NCBI RefSeq assembly: GCF_047553015.1 | Contig: NZ_CP180212.1 | Coordinates: forward strand, 1,240,001 to 1,304,000 | Length of the DNA stretch: 64,000 bases | Source of the DNA: Carnobacterium_A sp047553015 | GTDB lineage: Bacteria > Bacillota > Bacilli > Lactobacillales > Carnobacteriaceae | Direction: 5' to 3' | Shown here: piece after piece, positions 40,885-49,155 of the stretch | Layout: each line of letters begins with the position of its first letter | How positions within the stretch are numbered: the first letter of the stretch is position 1 | The notes under the pieces: generated by a model | Told to the model about the DNA's origin: nothing | What the model saw: the letters and a program-made list of their open reading frames with translations, nothing else | Databases searched by the model: none | Position numbers and translations under genes: made by a program

Positions 40885-41834
40885 TTGTTTCCACTCCCTA
40901 GTATAATTCTTGTTCCTGAAAGACCAGCTAAAGCATCAACAGCATTTTCTAATGAACAAATAATGGCTTCTTTGCCGTTTGATGCAAAAGCAATTGCAGC
41001 TTCCATTTTTGGTCCCATACTTCCAGCTGCGAAATGTCCTTCTGCGACGTAGCGATTGGCTTCCTCTACAGTAACTGTTTCTAGCTTCATTTGATCTGGC
41101 TTACCATAGTTCAAATAAACATTGTTTACGTCTGTTAAGATCATAAATACATCAGCATCAACTTGTTCTGCTAATCTCAAACCAGACAAATCTTTATCAA
41201 TAACCGCTTCTATTCCTGATAGCATTCCCTTTTCATCAGAAACAACCGGTATTCCACCGCCACCTGTCGAAATAACAACAGTATCATTTTCAATTAATGC
41301 TTTAATTGAGTCAACGCCATGGATTTTTTTAGGTTGTGGAGAAGCAACAACACGACGGTAACCGCGGCCTGCATCTTCTGCCATTTCCCATCCTTTTTCA
41401 ATGGTTAATTGATTAGACTCTTCTTCAGTGTAAAAAACACCGATTGGCTTTGTTGGATTTTGGAAGGCTTTATCCGCTGCGTCTACTTCTGTTTGTGTTA
41501 AAACAGTTACAACGTTTCCTGAGATACCTTTTGAAAGCAAAGCATTTTTCAATGATTGTTCCATCATGTAACCAATAAATCCTTGTGATTGTGCACTTAA
41601 AACGTGTAAGGGCAATTGAGGAACAACCTCTTTAGCTTCTTCGTTTTGTCTCAAAATATTCCCAACTTGTGGGCCGTTTCCGTGGGTAACAATAACTTGA
41701 TGTCCCGCTTTTTTAACATCTGAAATAGAATCTGTGCTGATGCCTACATTTTCCATTTGGTTTTCAAATGTTGCTTTTTGATTTGGTCTTAAAATGGCAT
41801 TTCCGCCAAGAGCGATAACTACACGTTTCCCCAT
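40881..41834 (-). CDS. Carbamate kinase (second copy, in carbamoyl operon)
   Basis: Converts carbamoyl phosphate and ADP into ATP, CO2 and ammonia. The amino-acid-kinase fold is clear: VVIALGGNAIL at the N-terminus and VTHGNGPQVGNIL near residue 50. Later come RRVVASPQPKKI, VISTGGGGIPVV and AVIDKDLSGLRLA. It is clearly related to but distinct from ArcC at 51787-52728 in the same window. Its start overlaps the DUF2877 copy 2 stop by one base and its stop overlaps the permease start. This dedicated kinase is the strongest sign that the FdrA/DUF1116/DUF2877 complex yields carbamoyl phosphate (role like E. coli AllK). Confidence 0.92.
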   Translation of the reverse strand: MGKRVVIALGGNAILRPNQKATFENQMENVGISTDSISDVKKAGHQVIVTHGNGPQVGNILRQNEEAKEVVPQLPLHVLSAQSQGFIGYMMEQSLKNALLSKGISGNVVTVLTQTEVDAADKAFQNPTKPIGVFYTEEESNQLTIEKGWEMAEDAGRGYRRVVASPQPKKIHGVDSIKALIENDTVVISTGGGGIPVVSDEKGMLSGIEAVIDKDLSGLRLAEQVDADVFMILTDVNNVYLNYGKPDQMKLETVTVEEANRYVAEGHFAAGSMGPKMEAAIAFASNGKEAIICSLENAVDALAGLSGTRIILGSGNK

Positions 41835-42703
41835 TATAAACTTATTCTCCTTTTTTCTGATAATATTCCGAAAAGCATTCCGGTCATGGTGTCTAAACCT
41901 GACGTACTTCCATTTGTCAGGATAGTGTTAAAATCTACTTTAAGTTGATTTCCACTTGGGTGTTCATTCAGTTCCCCAACAAAAGATACAATCGTTGTAC
42001 TGTATTTGTGTTGAGAGGCATAACGTAAATACGTTTCTGCCACAATAGTTGTTAGACTCTTTGTTTCTAGCAGCTCCATAAGAATACTGCGAAAACGTTC
42101 ATCTAATAGAGGATAGCCTGAGTCAATACTCAGTAAACCGACTAAAAGATCATCTCCTGAAGGGGTTAATCCCATTCCACGCCCTATAAAATAAAGCATA
42201 CTTTCTTTTAGGATTTGTTCTTCATTCGAAAAGAGGCCTTCAATTGATTTTATAAAGGATTCATCATATTCTATAGTAGTAAAAAATAATGGCAATCGTT
42301 TTTTAAATCCATTTAATGCTAAAATCTTTTCAGCTTCTTCTAAAGCCGAATCTATCTGATTTATACTGATTTTTTGTTGCAAAGGTAAAATAGAATTATA
42401 AACAGAACAATAATCAAACGAAAGAATTAGTTGATGAACAGTCATGACTTTTTTTTCATAATCATAATGAAAGGTATCGCCAATACTGATTTCTTTTAAG
42501 ATTGCTTTCGTATCTCTTGCAGTTAAATGCAAAGAAAAAGGCAGCTCTCCATTTTTATCTGTTCCTATAAAAAGTAACTGCTTCCCACTCATTAAATTAA
42601 AACCATTTTTAAAGATACTATGCACTTTCCAAGAAGTCAACTTATCTTGATCAAGTTGCATTTGTTCTTTTAACTGTTTTGACATCTTCTGAATAAAAAT
42701 CAT
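41834..42703 (-). CDS. DUF2877 protein, AllH-like carbamoyltransferase subunit (copy 2)
   Basis: 289 residues. It has the DUF2877 core GRGMGLTPSGDDLLVGLL near residue 176 and the C-terminal NGSTSGLDTMTGMLFGIL. These match GRGIGLTPSGDDFLIGYL and SGTDTLYGILIG of copy 1. AGGAAGG lies six bases before ATG 42703. It overlaps the carbamate kinase start, so the two are coupled. Predicted role: third subunit of an AllFGH-type carbamoyltransferase. Confidence 0.77.
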   Translation of the reverse strand: MIFIQKMSKQLKEQMQLDQDKLTSWKVHSIFKNGFNLMSGKQLLFIGTDKNGELPFSLHLTARDTKAILKEISIGDTFHYDYEKKVMTVHQLILSFDYCSVYNSILPLQQKISINQIDSALEEAEKILALNGFKKRLPLFFTTIEYDESFIKSIEGLFSNEEQILKESMLYFIGRGMGLTPSGDDLLVGLLSIDSGYPLLDERFRSILMELLETKSLTTIVAETYLRYASQHKYSTTIVSFVGELNEHPSGNQLKVDFNTILTNGSTSGLDTMTGMLFGILSEKRRISL

Positions 42704-42808
42704 GTTAGTCCTTCCTAATAAACAAGATGAAAAAATGAATCAATGAGCTTTCAAACCTTTTGTTTGCTTTACTCACTCACTGATCATCTATTTTAGATTA
42801 AATTAAAT

Positions 42809-44071
42809 TTAAATTTCCATACCTAATTTTTTTGCATACGCTGTAACAGCTTTTTCAAAAGCTTCAATTGGAGGATTTACTGTTCCTGCGCCAATTTGAC
42901 CTCTGCCTGCAACTTTGTTTGCAATACCTGTGTTGATTACTGGTAAAATACCTGTTGAAACAACTTTTCTTGCATCAATTCCTAGTACGATACCTTTAAA
43001 GTCCCATGTTGGAATTGGGAAGTTTGTGTTGTGACCAACTGTAATTTCCATCATGTCATTACTTGTTTTTAGTGCATCACCAAAACCACCAGTACCAACA
43101 AAACGTGTAACTGCTGGAGCAGCAACCATTGCCATTCCACCAACACCAAATGTTTCTGTTATTGAGCTATCTCCAATATCTGGATTGGCATCATCTTCAG
43201 AAAAACCAGAGAAGTAAAGTCCTTTTGGTGTGTTAACAGGACCAGTGAACCACTCGTCTCCCATACCACTGATACGAATACCAAAGTTTTCACCGTTTCT
43301 TGTCATAGCTGTAACGATTGTACCTTCTTCAATCATTCTTGCTCCATCCATAACAACTTTAGCAGCTGCCATCATTGGGTTTAAGAAGAATTGATCCGTA
43401 TCTGCTAAGAAGACTAAAACATCTTGGCGATCTTTTTCGTTCATATCGATTTCAGACATATAAGGAACAACTTCTTTTAAGAAGTTTAATGAAGCAGCGA
43501 TGTTACGTTGGTGGAACTCATCTCCCATTGCAATTGATTTTGCAATGATAACGTTCAAGTTCATCCCTTCGTCCATCTTGTTCAATACTTTACTCAATGC
43601 AGGTCCTAAGATATCGCGCATCCAACGTAGACGAGTAACAACTTCTTCGTTGTAAGCTCCAAAACGTAAAACAGCACCAATTCCTTCATTTAACGTACAG
43701 TAAGCACGGTTGCCGTCTGTTCTATTTTCTACTACTAAAACAGGCATGTTTCCAGAAGTGATTCCACCCATTGGTCCAACAGCATCTACGTGATGACAAG
43801 GAATAAACGATACTTCGCCTCTATCAAGCATTGCTCTTGCTTCTTCTTCAGATGTAGCCCACTCTTCAAAAAGTGAAGCTCCAACACATGAACCCTTCAT
43901 TGGGTCCGTCATGTTTTCATATTTAATTGGAGGTCCAGCATGTAACAATACTTTTCCGTTCAATTCTTTAATAACCGTTTTTGCGGGTACAACATCTAAT
44001 AAAAATGGAGAACCTGCTACAATTTTATCAATGACAGCTTGGTTTGCTTCGCCAATTGTTTTATAATTCAT
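42809..44071 (-). CDS. DUF1116 (YlbE/AllG-like) protein, copy C
   Basis: 420 residues, DUF1116 family. Segments: LLHAGPPIKYENMTDPMKGS, then FIPCHHVDAVGPMGGITSGN near residue 90. Next are LRFGAYNEEVVTRL, MGDEFHQRNIAASLNF and DIGDSSITETFGVGGMAMVA. It diverges from copies A and B at several otherwise shared positions (MGGITSGN against MTGITSYS, EFHQRN against ELHMRN), which may reflect another substrate. It lies 42 bases after FdrA copy 2. ATAGGAGGG precedes the ATG. Confidence 0.8.
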   Translation of the reverse strand: MNYKTIGEANQAVIDKIVAGSPFLLDVVPAKTVIKELNGKVLLHAGPPIKYENMTDPMKGSCVGASLFEEWATSEEEARAMLDRGEVSFIPCHHVDAVGPMGGITSGNMPVLVVENRTDGNRAYCTLNEGIGAVLRFGAYNEEVVTRLRWMRDILGPALSKVLNKMDEGMNLNVIIAKSIAMGDEFHQRNIAASLNFLKEVVPYMSEIDMNEKDRQDVLVFLADTDQFFLNPMMAAAKVVMDGARMIEEGTIVTAMTRNGENFGIRISGMGDEWFTGPVNTPKGLYFSGFSEDDANPDIGDSSITETFGVGGMAMVAAPAVTRFVGTGGFGDALKTSNDMMEITVGHNTNFPIPTWDFKGIVLGIDARKVVSTGILPVINTGIANKVAGRGQIGAGTVNPPIEAFEKAVTAYAKKLGMEI

Positions 44072-44112
44072 TTTTTAAAAACCCTCCTATATTGTTCTAC
44101 AATTTATTCGTT

Positions 44113-45870
44113 TTATTTAGCTACGTAATTATCTAAGAAGTACAAGATTTTTTGAAGTTTTACATCTCCACCAGCACTTGGTCTCCAGTCAAATTGAACA
44201 GCTTTACCTTGGTTTTCTTCAATTGCTTCCGCAAAGCTCTTCAAACCAACGTTGATTACGTGAGGTTTTGTGCTTAGCAAGTCTAAAACAGCTTGAGAGG
44301 CTTTAGGCAATGAAGCACTTGTTGCTTCTTCAACTACTTTGAAGCCTTTTTCTTCGTCTTTTATAGTATGTCCTAGTAAACCTAGAGCTGTACGAACAGC
44401 TTTGTTGTTACTTGAACAAACAATCACGCCAGCTTCTTCAAGAATTTGTTGTTGACGAACTAAGTTTTGTGGATCAGCTGTTGTTCCAACGACTGTTCCT
44501 AGAACCAATAGTTCACGTCCATCTTTTTTAGCACTGTCTTTAGCTTCTTTAATAGCTGGAGCTAATTCTGTCGCCATGTCGTCATGTGCGCCGTAACCAA
44601 GTACAACATCTAATAAGATGACTGCTGTTTCTGGGTTGTCTCCGGCTGTTTGAATCATTTCAATTCTCTTTTCAGGATCAATCATTGGGTGAGGTTTTCC
44701 TTGTGTGTACATGTCGTCCCCTAAATCGATGATTTCATGTCCTGCAGAATTTAAAATAAATCCATCTTCATGAGTTAAACCTTCTTCAAGGTTCAAGCCA
44801 TCAGCAATTAACATTCCTGCTTCGTTAGCTAGTGTTCCACCTGAATAATACCCTTTAATCAAGGTTTGTTCTGGTGTCAATTCAACATCAGGAATCGTTA
44901 CTGTTTCATCTAATGCTTTAACTTCTTCGCCATTTAATAAAGCAACAGCTAATTTAGCCGTTTCTTCTAATGTGTAAGCATGGTAAAGATCTTTTTCGTG
45001 GTATGTTGGTTTTTCACCTAAGAAAATTGTGACAACTGGTTTAGACACTTGTCTTAATAAACCAAGCACTTTATCTCTAACAGATTTTGCAGGTGGCTTA
45101 GAAATAACCACGATTACGTCTGTATTAGGGTCTTCTTCTAATGCTACGATTGTATCTAGCATTGTAATTCCGCCAACTTCTTCTGATAAGTCACGGCCAC
45201 CGGTACCAATAGCATTAGTTACACCTGCACCTAATTTATCAATGATCGTTGAAACTTCTTGAATTCCTGTACCTGAAGCACCAACAATGCTGATTCTTCC
45301 TGGTCTAACAATGTTTGTAAATGCCATTGGAACGCCGTTAATAATACCCGTTCCACAGTCAGGTCCCATCATGATTAAGCCTTTTTCGTGAGCTTTTTTC
45401 TTCAAGCGAACTTCGTCTTCGATTGAAACGTTGTCACTAAAGATAAATGGGTTTAATCCTTCGTCTAATGCTTTTTCTGTTTCAAGAGCTGCATACGTAC
45501 CAGGAACAGAAATCAATGCAACATTAGCATCTTTTCCTAACTTCATAGCTGTTGACCATGTGCGGGCTGTTTCGTTCGTGTCTTCTGAATCTGTTGTTGC
45601 TTGTGAAGCTAAGAATTCATCTACTTCTGTTAAGACAGCATCCATTACGCCATCGTTTTCTGCATCTACGACAAGAGCCATATCATTTGCAGAAGCTGAT
45701 GCAAGTTCTGGTGTTTTTAAGCCGCTTCCCTCGAATAAATCTTTATTAGCAGGTGTTCCCATCATAATAGAAACTTTTTTAACGCCTTCAATTGTGTTTA
45801 GTTTGTTTGTTAACAACATTAGTACAATTGAGTCTTGATAAGAATTTTCTTTAATAATTGTGTGTAACAT
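44113..45870 (-). CDS. FdrA/AllF-like protein, copy 2 (full-length with C-terminal domain)
   Basis: 585 residues. The core matches copy 1: GLIMMGPDCGTGIINGVPMA near residue 160, GASGTGIQEVSTIIDKLGAG, AIGTGGRDLSEEVGG, IKGYYSGGTLANEAG and VILLDVVLGYGAHDD. Unlike copy 1 it continues into a C-terminal domain (VINVGLKSFAEAI, QFDWRPSAGGDVKL). ATG 45870 is chosen because GCGAGGAATCAAA precedes it and the protein then aligns with copy 1. The frame extends to 45954 but without a ribosome site. It is the first gene of the second operon. Predicted role: large subunit of a carbamoyltransferase producing carbamoyl phosphate. Confidence 0.85.
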   Translation of the reverse strand: MLHTIIKENSYQDSIVLMLLTNKLNTIEGVKKVSIMMGTPANKDLFEGSGLKTPELASASANDMALVVDAENDGVMDAVLTEVDEFLASQATTDSEDTNETARTWSTAMKLGKDANVALISVPGTYAALETEKALDEGLNPFIFSDNVSIEDEVRLKKKAHEKGLIMMGPDCGTGIINGVPMAFTNIVRPGRISIVGASGTGIQEVSTIIDKLGAGVTNAIGTGGRDLSEEVGGITMLDTIVALEEDPNTDVIVVISKPPAKSVRDKVLGLLRQVSKPVVTIFLGEKPTYHEKDLYHAYTLEETAKLAVALLNGEEVKALDETVTIPDVELTPEQTLIKGYYSGGTLANEAGMLIADGLNLEEGLTHEDGFILNSAGHEIIDLGDDMYTQGKPHPMIDPEKRIEMIQTAGDNPETAVILLDVVLGYGAHDDMATELAPAIKEAKDSAKKDGRELLVLGTVVGTTADPQNLVRQQQILEEAGVIVCSSNNKAVRTALGLLGHTIKDEEKGFKVVEEATSASLPKASQAVLDLLSTKPHVINVGLKSFAEAIEENQGKAVQFDWRPSAGGDVKLQKILYFLDNYVAK

Positions 45871-46360
45871 TTTGATTCCTCGCAATCTATTTAATTTAAT
45901 TGGTCGCTTAACCGATCCTTTAGTTAGCATGACAAGTTGAAAATCTAGTTGCATTGTTCATTTTACTGGTTTTCCGATTAAAAGTAGTCTCAAAAATTCT
46001 GGTTCTAGTTTCTTTCAATACGACTTTATCCTCCTTTAGAAGAATAAGACCATTACTATCTACTAATGAACTAAATTTGCCCCCCTTTTACAAAAATTAA
46101 GTAATTTTTGATCAAACAGTACTAACAGTACTAAAATACGACATAAATTTGCTGCTAAAGGAAAGGCTTACAACATAAAGTATAACGCCTTTCCTATATA
46201 ATTGCATTGTACCATAGAGCTAAAAAACACACCCTTTTATTGTCTTATATGTATAATTTTACCCAAAAAACAAAATACACCCCCTCTTATTGCCTTTCTT
46301 TTGTTATACTTTGAGCTTACTGCATCCCGTTTTCAAGTAAAATTCAGGAGGTTTAACAAT
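45871..46360. promoter_or_regulatory. 490-base regulatory region between FdrA copy 2 and the esterase gene
   Basis: No conserved gene is seen. It holds a perfect palindrome CAAAAATTA-AG-TAATTTTTG (about 46091-46110). A tandem repeat CAGTACTAACAGTACTAA lies near 46115-46133. A stem GGAAAGGC / GCCTTTCC lies at about 46160-46194. On the minus strand a consensus ribosome site AAAGGAGG (46030-46037) is followed by a 32-codon frame from TTG 46018 to the stop at 45920, a possible leader ORF. Sites for a regulator such as the PucR protein may lie here. Confidence 0.5.
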
Positions 46361-47209
46361 ATGGAACCAGAAATTTTTTCTTATGCTACTCATTCTTCTC
46401 TTACATTATCGACTTCTTTTTATCGAGCTACAGATAATGTAAAAAATGAAACCATTATCTATTTTCACGGTGGTGGACTAATTTGGGGCGATCGTGACGA
46501 TTTACCATCTGCTTACATTGATCTTTTTCTAAAGGCTGGTTACCATCTTTTAACTGTCGACTACCCTCTAGCACCAGAAACGGCTTTACCAGAAATTTAT
46601 AGCAGTGCCATCGAAGCTGTTAAATGGTTCATTAGTCATTATGACACAATCCTACATTTACCCTCAAATGATTACCATTTATTTGGCCGGTCTGCTGGAG
46701 CTTATTTAGCTTTACTTGTTGGAAGTGATTTAAATACAGGGAAAAGACCCAATAAAATCATCAGCTTTTATGGATACTATTCTATTCAAGAATCTTTTTA
46801 TCGTTTACCAAGTAAACACTACCAACAGTATCCAATTATGCCTAAATCCTTAGTTGCTCAACTAACTCAACCAGTTCCTCTGGCTAAAGGCCCATTGCAA
46901 ACACGTTATGCTATTTATCTTTATGCTAGACAATCAGGAAGTTGGTTGGATTTAGTCTTACCTGATAAAAAGAATCAAAATCAATTTTCCCTTTCAGATG
47001 ATGAATTGGCTAATCTTCCACCAGTTTTTATCGCTCAGAGCAAAACAGATAACGACGTTCCTTTCCAACAAGGAAAAAACTTGAGTGAAAAAGTTTCTTC
47101 GGCTAAATTCATTTCACTTGAACAAGCCAATCATGATTTTGATAGCGATCCAACAAATAAAGAAGCTTTACAAATATACAAAGAACTACTTGAGTGGTTG
47201 GAAGATTAA
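46361..47209 (+). CDS. Alpha/beta hydrolase (esterase, HSL-like)
   Basis: 282 residues with the oxyanion-hole motif YFHGGGLIWGDRDDL near residue 32 and the nucleophile elbow FGRSAGAYLALLVG (Ser near residue 104). The later acid/His region is DNDVP and LEQANHDFDSD. This pattern fits the hormone-sensitive-lipase/acetyl-esterase branch. No signal peptide. ATG 46361 follows CAGGAGGTTTAACAAT; the frame is open 53 codons upstream without support. The natural substrate is unknown, and it is not obviously connected to the carbamoyl genes. Confidence 0.82.
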   Translation: MEPEIFSYATHSSLTLSTSFYRATDNVKNETIIYFHGGGLIWGDRDDLPSAYIDLFLKAGYHLLTVDYPLAPETALPEIYSSAIEAVKWFISHYDTILHLPSNDYHLFGRSAGAYLALLVGSDLNTGKRPNKIISFYGYYSIQESFYRLPSKHYQQYPIMPKSLVAQLTQPVPLAKGPLQTRYAIYLYARQSGSWLDLVLPDKKNQNQFSLSDDELANLPPVFIAQSKTDNDVPFQQGKNLSEKVSSAKFISLEQANHDFDSDPTNKEALQIYKELLEWLED

Positions 47210-47228
47210 TCCTTTATATCAACTAAAA

Positions 47229-47275
47229 AAACCTTATCTAGTCGTTAAAAAAACGACTAGATAAGGTTTTTTTTA
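47229..47275. terminator. Bidirectional terminator
   Basis: An 18-base perfect stem (AAACCTTATCTAGTCGTT and its complement) with a four-base A loop is flanked by an A-run and eight T. It serves the esterase gene and the convergent permease gene. Confidence 0.9.
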
Positions 47276-48880
47276 TAAAAATTTAAAATCTAAGTAAAGC
47301 GCCAATCCAAATAGAGCCGCTGCTAGCAACGTGTATGGAATCAACTTAATCAACACCCTGCCTTCGGATCCCAAAATACCCGCTGTCGTTGTCCCTAAAA
47401 TTATATTTCCGGGTGCGATAGAAGTTCCTATTCCGCCACCTGCTGTCTGAGCTCCCAAGATAAGTGAATTTTTCAATCCAATATAATCAGAAGCATGTAA
47501 TTGAAATTCGCCAAAAAGGATATTAGAAGTCATATTGCTACCCGTGATGAACGAGCCCAATAAACCAATAAAAGGAGAAATGAAAATATAGCGTTCTTTT
47601 AGTACCATCGCAATACCTTGTGCTAGGACGAATGTTTGTCCTGTACCTACCATAACACGAGAAATACACAACAGTGATAATATGGCTAGACCTGGTGAGA
47701 TCGTTTTCTTTAATGCCTTTTTAACTAACTCACTTAAGCAAGTTGTTTTTAGTCGTTTCTTCTTTCGATAATACCAATAAGTAAACAAGCTGGTTATAAG
47801 TAAAAAAGTCCCAACGTGTGTAAACGGTGTCAAGGGTGCGTACGATTCAACCGCTTGATTAATCACTCCGTACCCTGTTTCAGTCTGACTAAAGCTTGGT
47901 CCAAATTGAACAGAACTTAAGATTTTCTTGAGAGGAGTAACCAGCAAGACAATCAGCGATAAAAAAAACATCACAAAATAAGGCAGCAAAGCTTGTTTTG
48001 TTGTCATGTCCGTTTTGGCCAAGAAAGGAAAATCATCGCTTATTCGAATCATTATCTTACTATTCTTTATTCTCCAAGGTTCACGATACCATGGCGTTTT
48101 AGAAAGGAAAATCAAAGCAATAAGAGATAATATACTTGGAATAACTACGGCTAACTCAGGTATAATCAAAGAAATAATTAATTGTCCAACTCCTTGTACT
48201 AGTGAAACAACCATCAAAGCTGGGAACACTTTTTTAACAGCTTTCTTTTTTCCATATAAAAATGCGATAATTAAGTTAAATAAACTAGTTAAAAGAAACA
48301 ATAAAAGTGAAGCATAAATAGCAGTATGTCTGATAAGAGTTGGATCTACTATCCCCGTTTGGCTCAATAATACTTGCCAACCAAGTGCTAAAGTCCCAAA
48401 AGTCCCAGCCCAACTATGACCTAAAAGAGGAATAATGACTGCATAGAGTGGGGCAACACCCATCGTTAATAGCAATGGGGCAACAATCAAAACAGGCACT
48501 CCAAAACCGGTAATCCCTTGTAAAAAACTAGCAAAAGATAATCCAATCATAAAAATTCGAATGAGTTCATTAGGTGCTAACCTCTGGAACAAGTGATTCA
48601 ATACATCAAATGCAGCTGCTTTTGTCCCAATTTCATATAATAAAATAGCTGCTAGTATGACATAAATAATACCTAATGAACTCCATGAGGCCTTCAATAA
48701 TTCGCTAATTAGCACAGTAAGATTAGCTTTAAAAACTACTAGACTTACTACACAAGTTAAAAGCAATGTGAATGGTGCAGCTTTTGAGGCTCCCCATTGA
48801 AAAAAAACCATTAAAATAAGCAATAACAGGATAGGAACAACACAAACAATCCAAAAAAAGATAGTAATGGGTATAGTCAT
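47273..48880 (-). CDS. LctP-family lactate/glycolate permease
   Basis: 535 residues with about 12-14 hydrophobic segments. LctP/GlcA family features: FMIGLSFASFLQGITGFGVPVLIVAPLL near residue 115 and PLLGHSWAGTFGTLALGWQ near residue 150. Near the C-terminus are GLLGSFITGSNMTSNILFG and GAQTAGGGIGTSIAPGNIILGT. It should take up lactate or a related 2-hydroxy acid with protons. It is encoded next to the PucR-type regulator, divergently. A GGGAAG ribosome site precedes the ATG. Given the neighbours, glyoxylate-type or oxamate-like acids are conceivable substrates (inference). Confidence 0.85.
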   Translation of the reverse strand: MTIPITIFFWIVCVVPILLLLILMVFFQWGASKAAPFTLLLTCVVSLVVFKANLTVLISELLKASWSSLGIIYVILAAILLYEIGTKAAAFDVLNHLFQRLAPNELIRIFMIGLSFASFLQGITGFGVPVLIVAPLLLTMGVAPLYAVIIPLLGHSWAGTFGTLALGWQVLLSQTGIVDPTLIRHTAIYASLLLFLLTSLFNLIIAFLYGKKKAVKKVFPALMVVSLVQGVGQLIISLIIPELAVVIPSILSLIALIFLSKTPWYREPWRIKNSKIMIRISDDFPFLAKTDMTTKQALLPYFVMFFLSLIVLLVTPLKKILSSVQFGPSFSQTETGYGVINQAVESYAPLTPFTHVGTFLLITSLFTYWYYRKKKRLKTTCLSELVKKALKKTISPGLAILSLLCISRVMVGTGQTFVLAQGIAMVLKERYIFISPFIGLLGSFITGSNMTSNILFGEFQLHASDYIGLKNSLILGAQTAGGGIGTSIAPGNIILGTTTAGILGSEGRVLIKLIPYTLLAAALFGLALYLDFKFL

Positions 48881-49155
48881 ATAATTTTCTTCCCTTTTTT
48901 TTATTTTCAGTTCATATAACAGCTTTTTTTTTTACAGATAATTCTATCTTTTTTCTGTATTCCTACTCTCTCATAGATAGTTTTTAATGGTTCTCATCTT
49001 ATTTTTCTGTTATAGTGAATACACTTCTTTTGTAGTCTATCATGTTTTGTTACCCAATTCATTATCGTACTATCCCAAAGAATAAAGCGTTTTATATCTC
49101 GAACAGCTAAATGCTTTGACTATTGCTTTATAATGACAAACAAGGAAGTGACTGT
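48881..49155. promoter_or_regulatory. Divergent promoter region between the LctP-type gene and the PucR-type gene
   Basis: AT-rich with long T-runs. A TATAAT box on the plus strand lies about 20 bases before the PucR start, but its best -35 is weak. I found no clear palindromic operator. Confidence 0.4.

Noticed and set aside
49090..49110. A cre-like AAAGCGTTTTAT upstream of the PucR-type gene
   Set aside because: Four mismatches to TGWAANCGNTNWCA, so too weak to call.
49120..49137. A TTGACT/TATAAT pair upstream of the PucR-type gene
   Set aside because: The boxes are only about seven bases apart, which is not a functional spacing.
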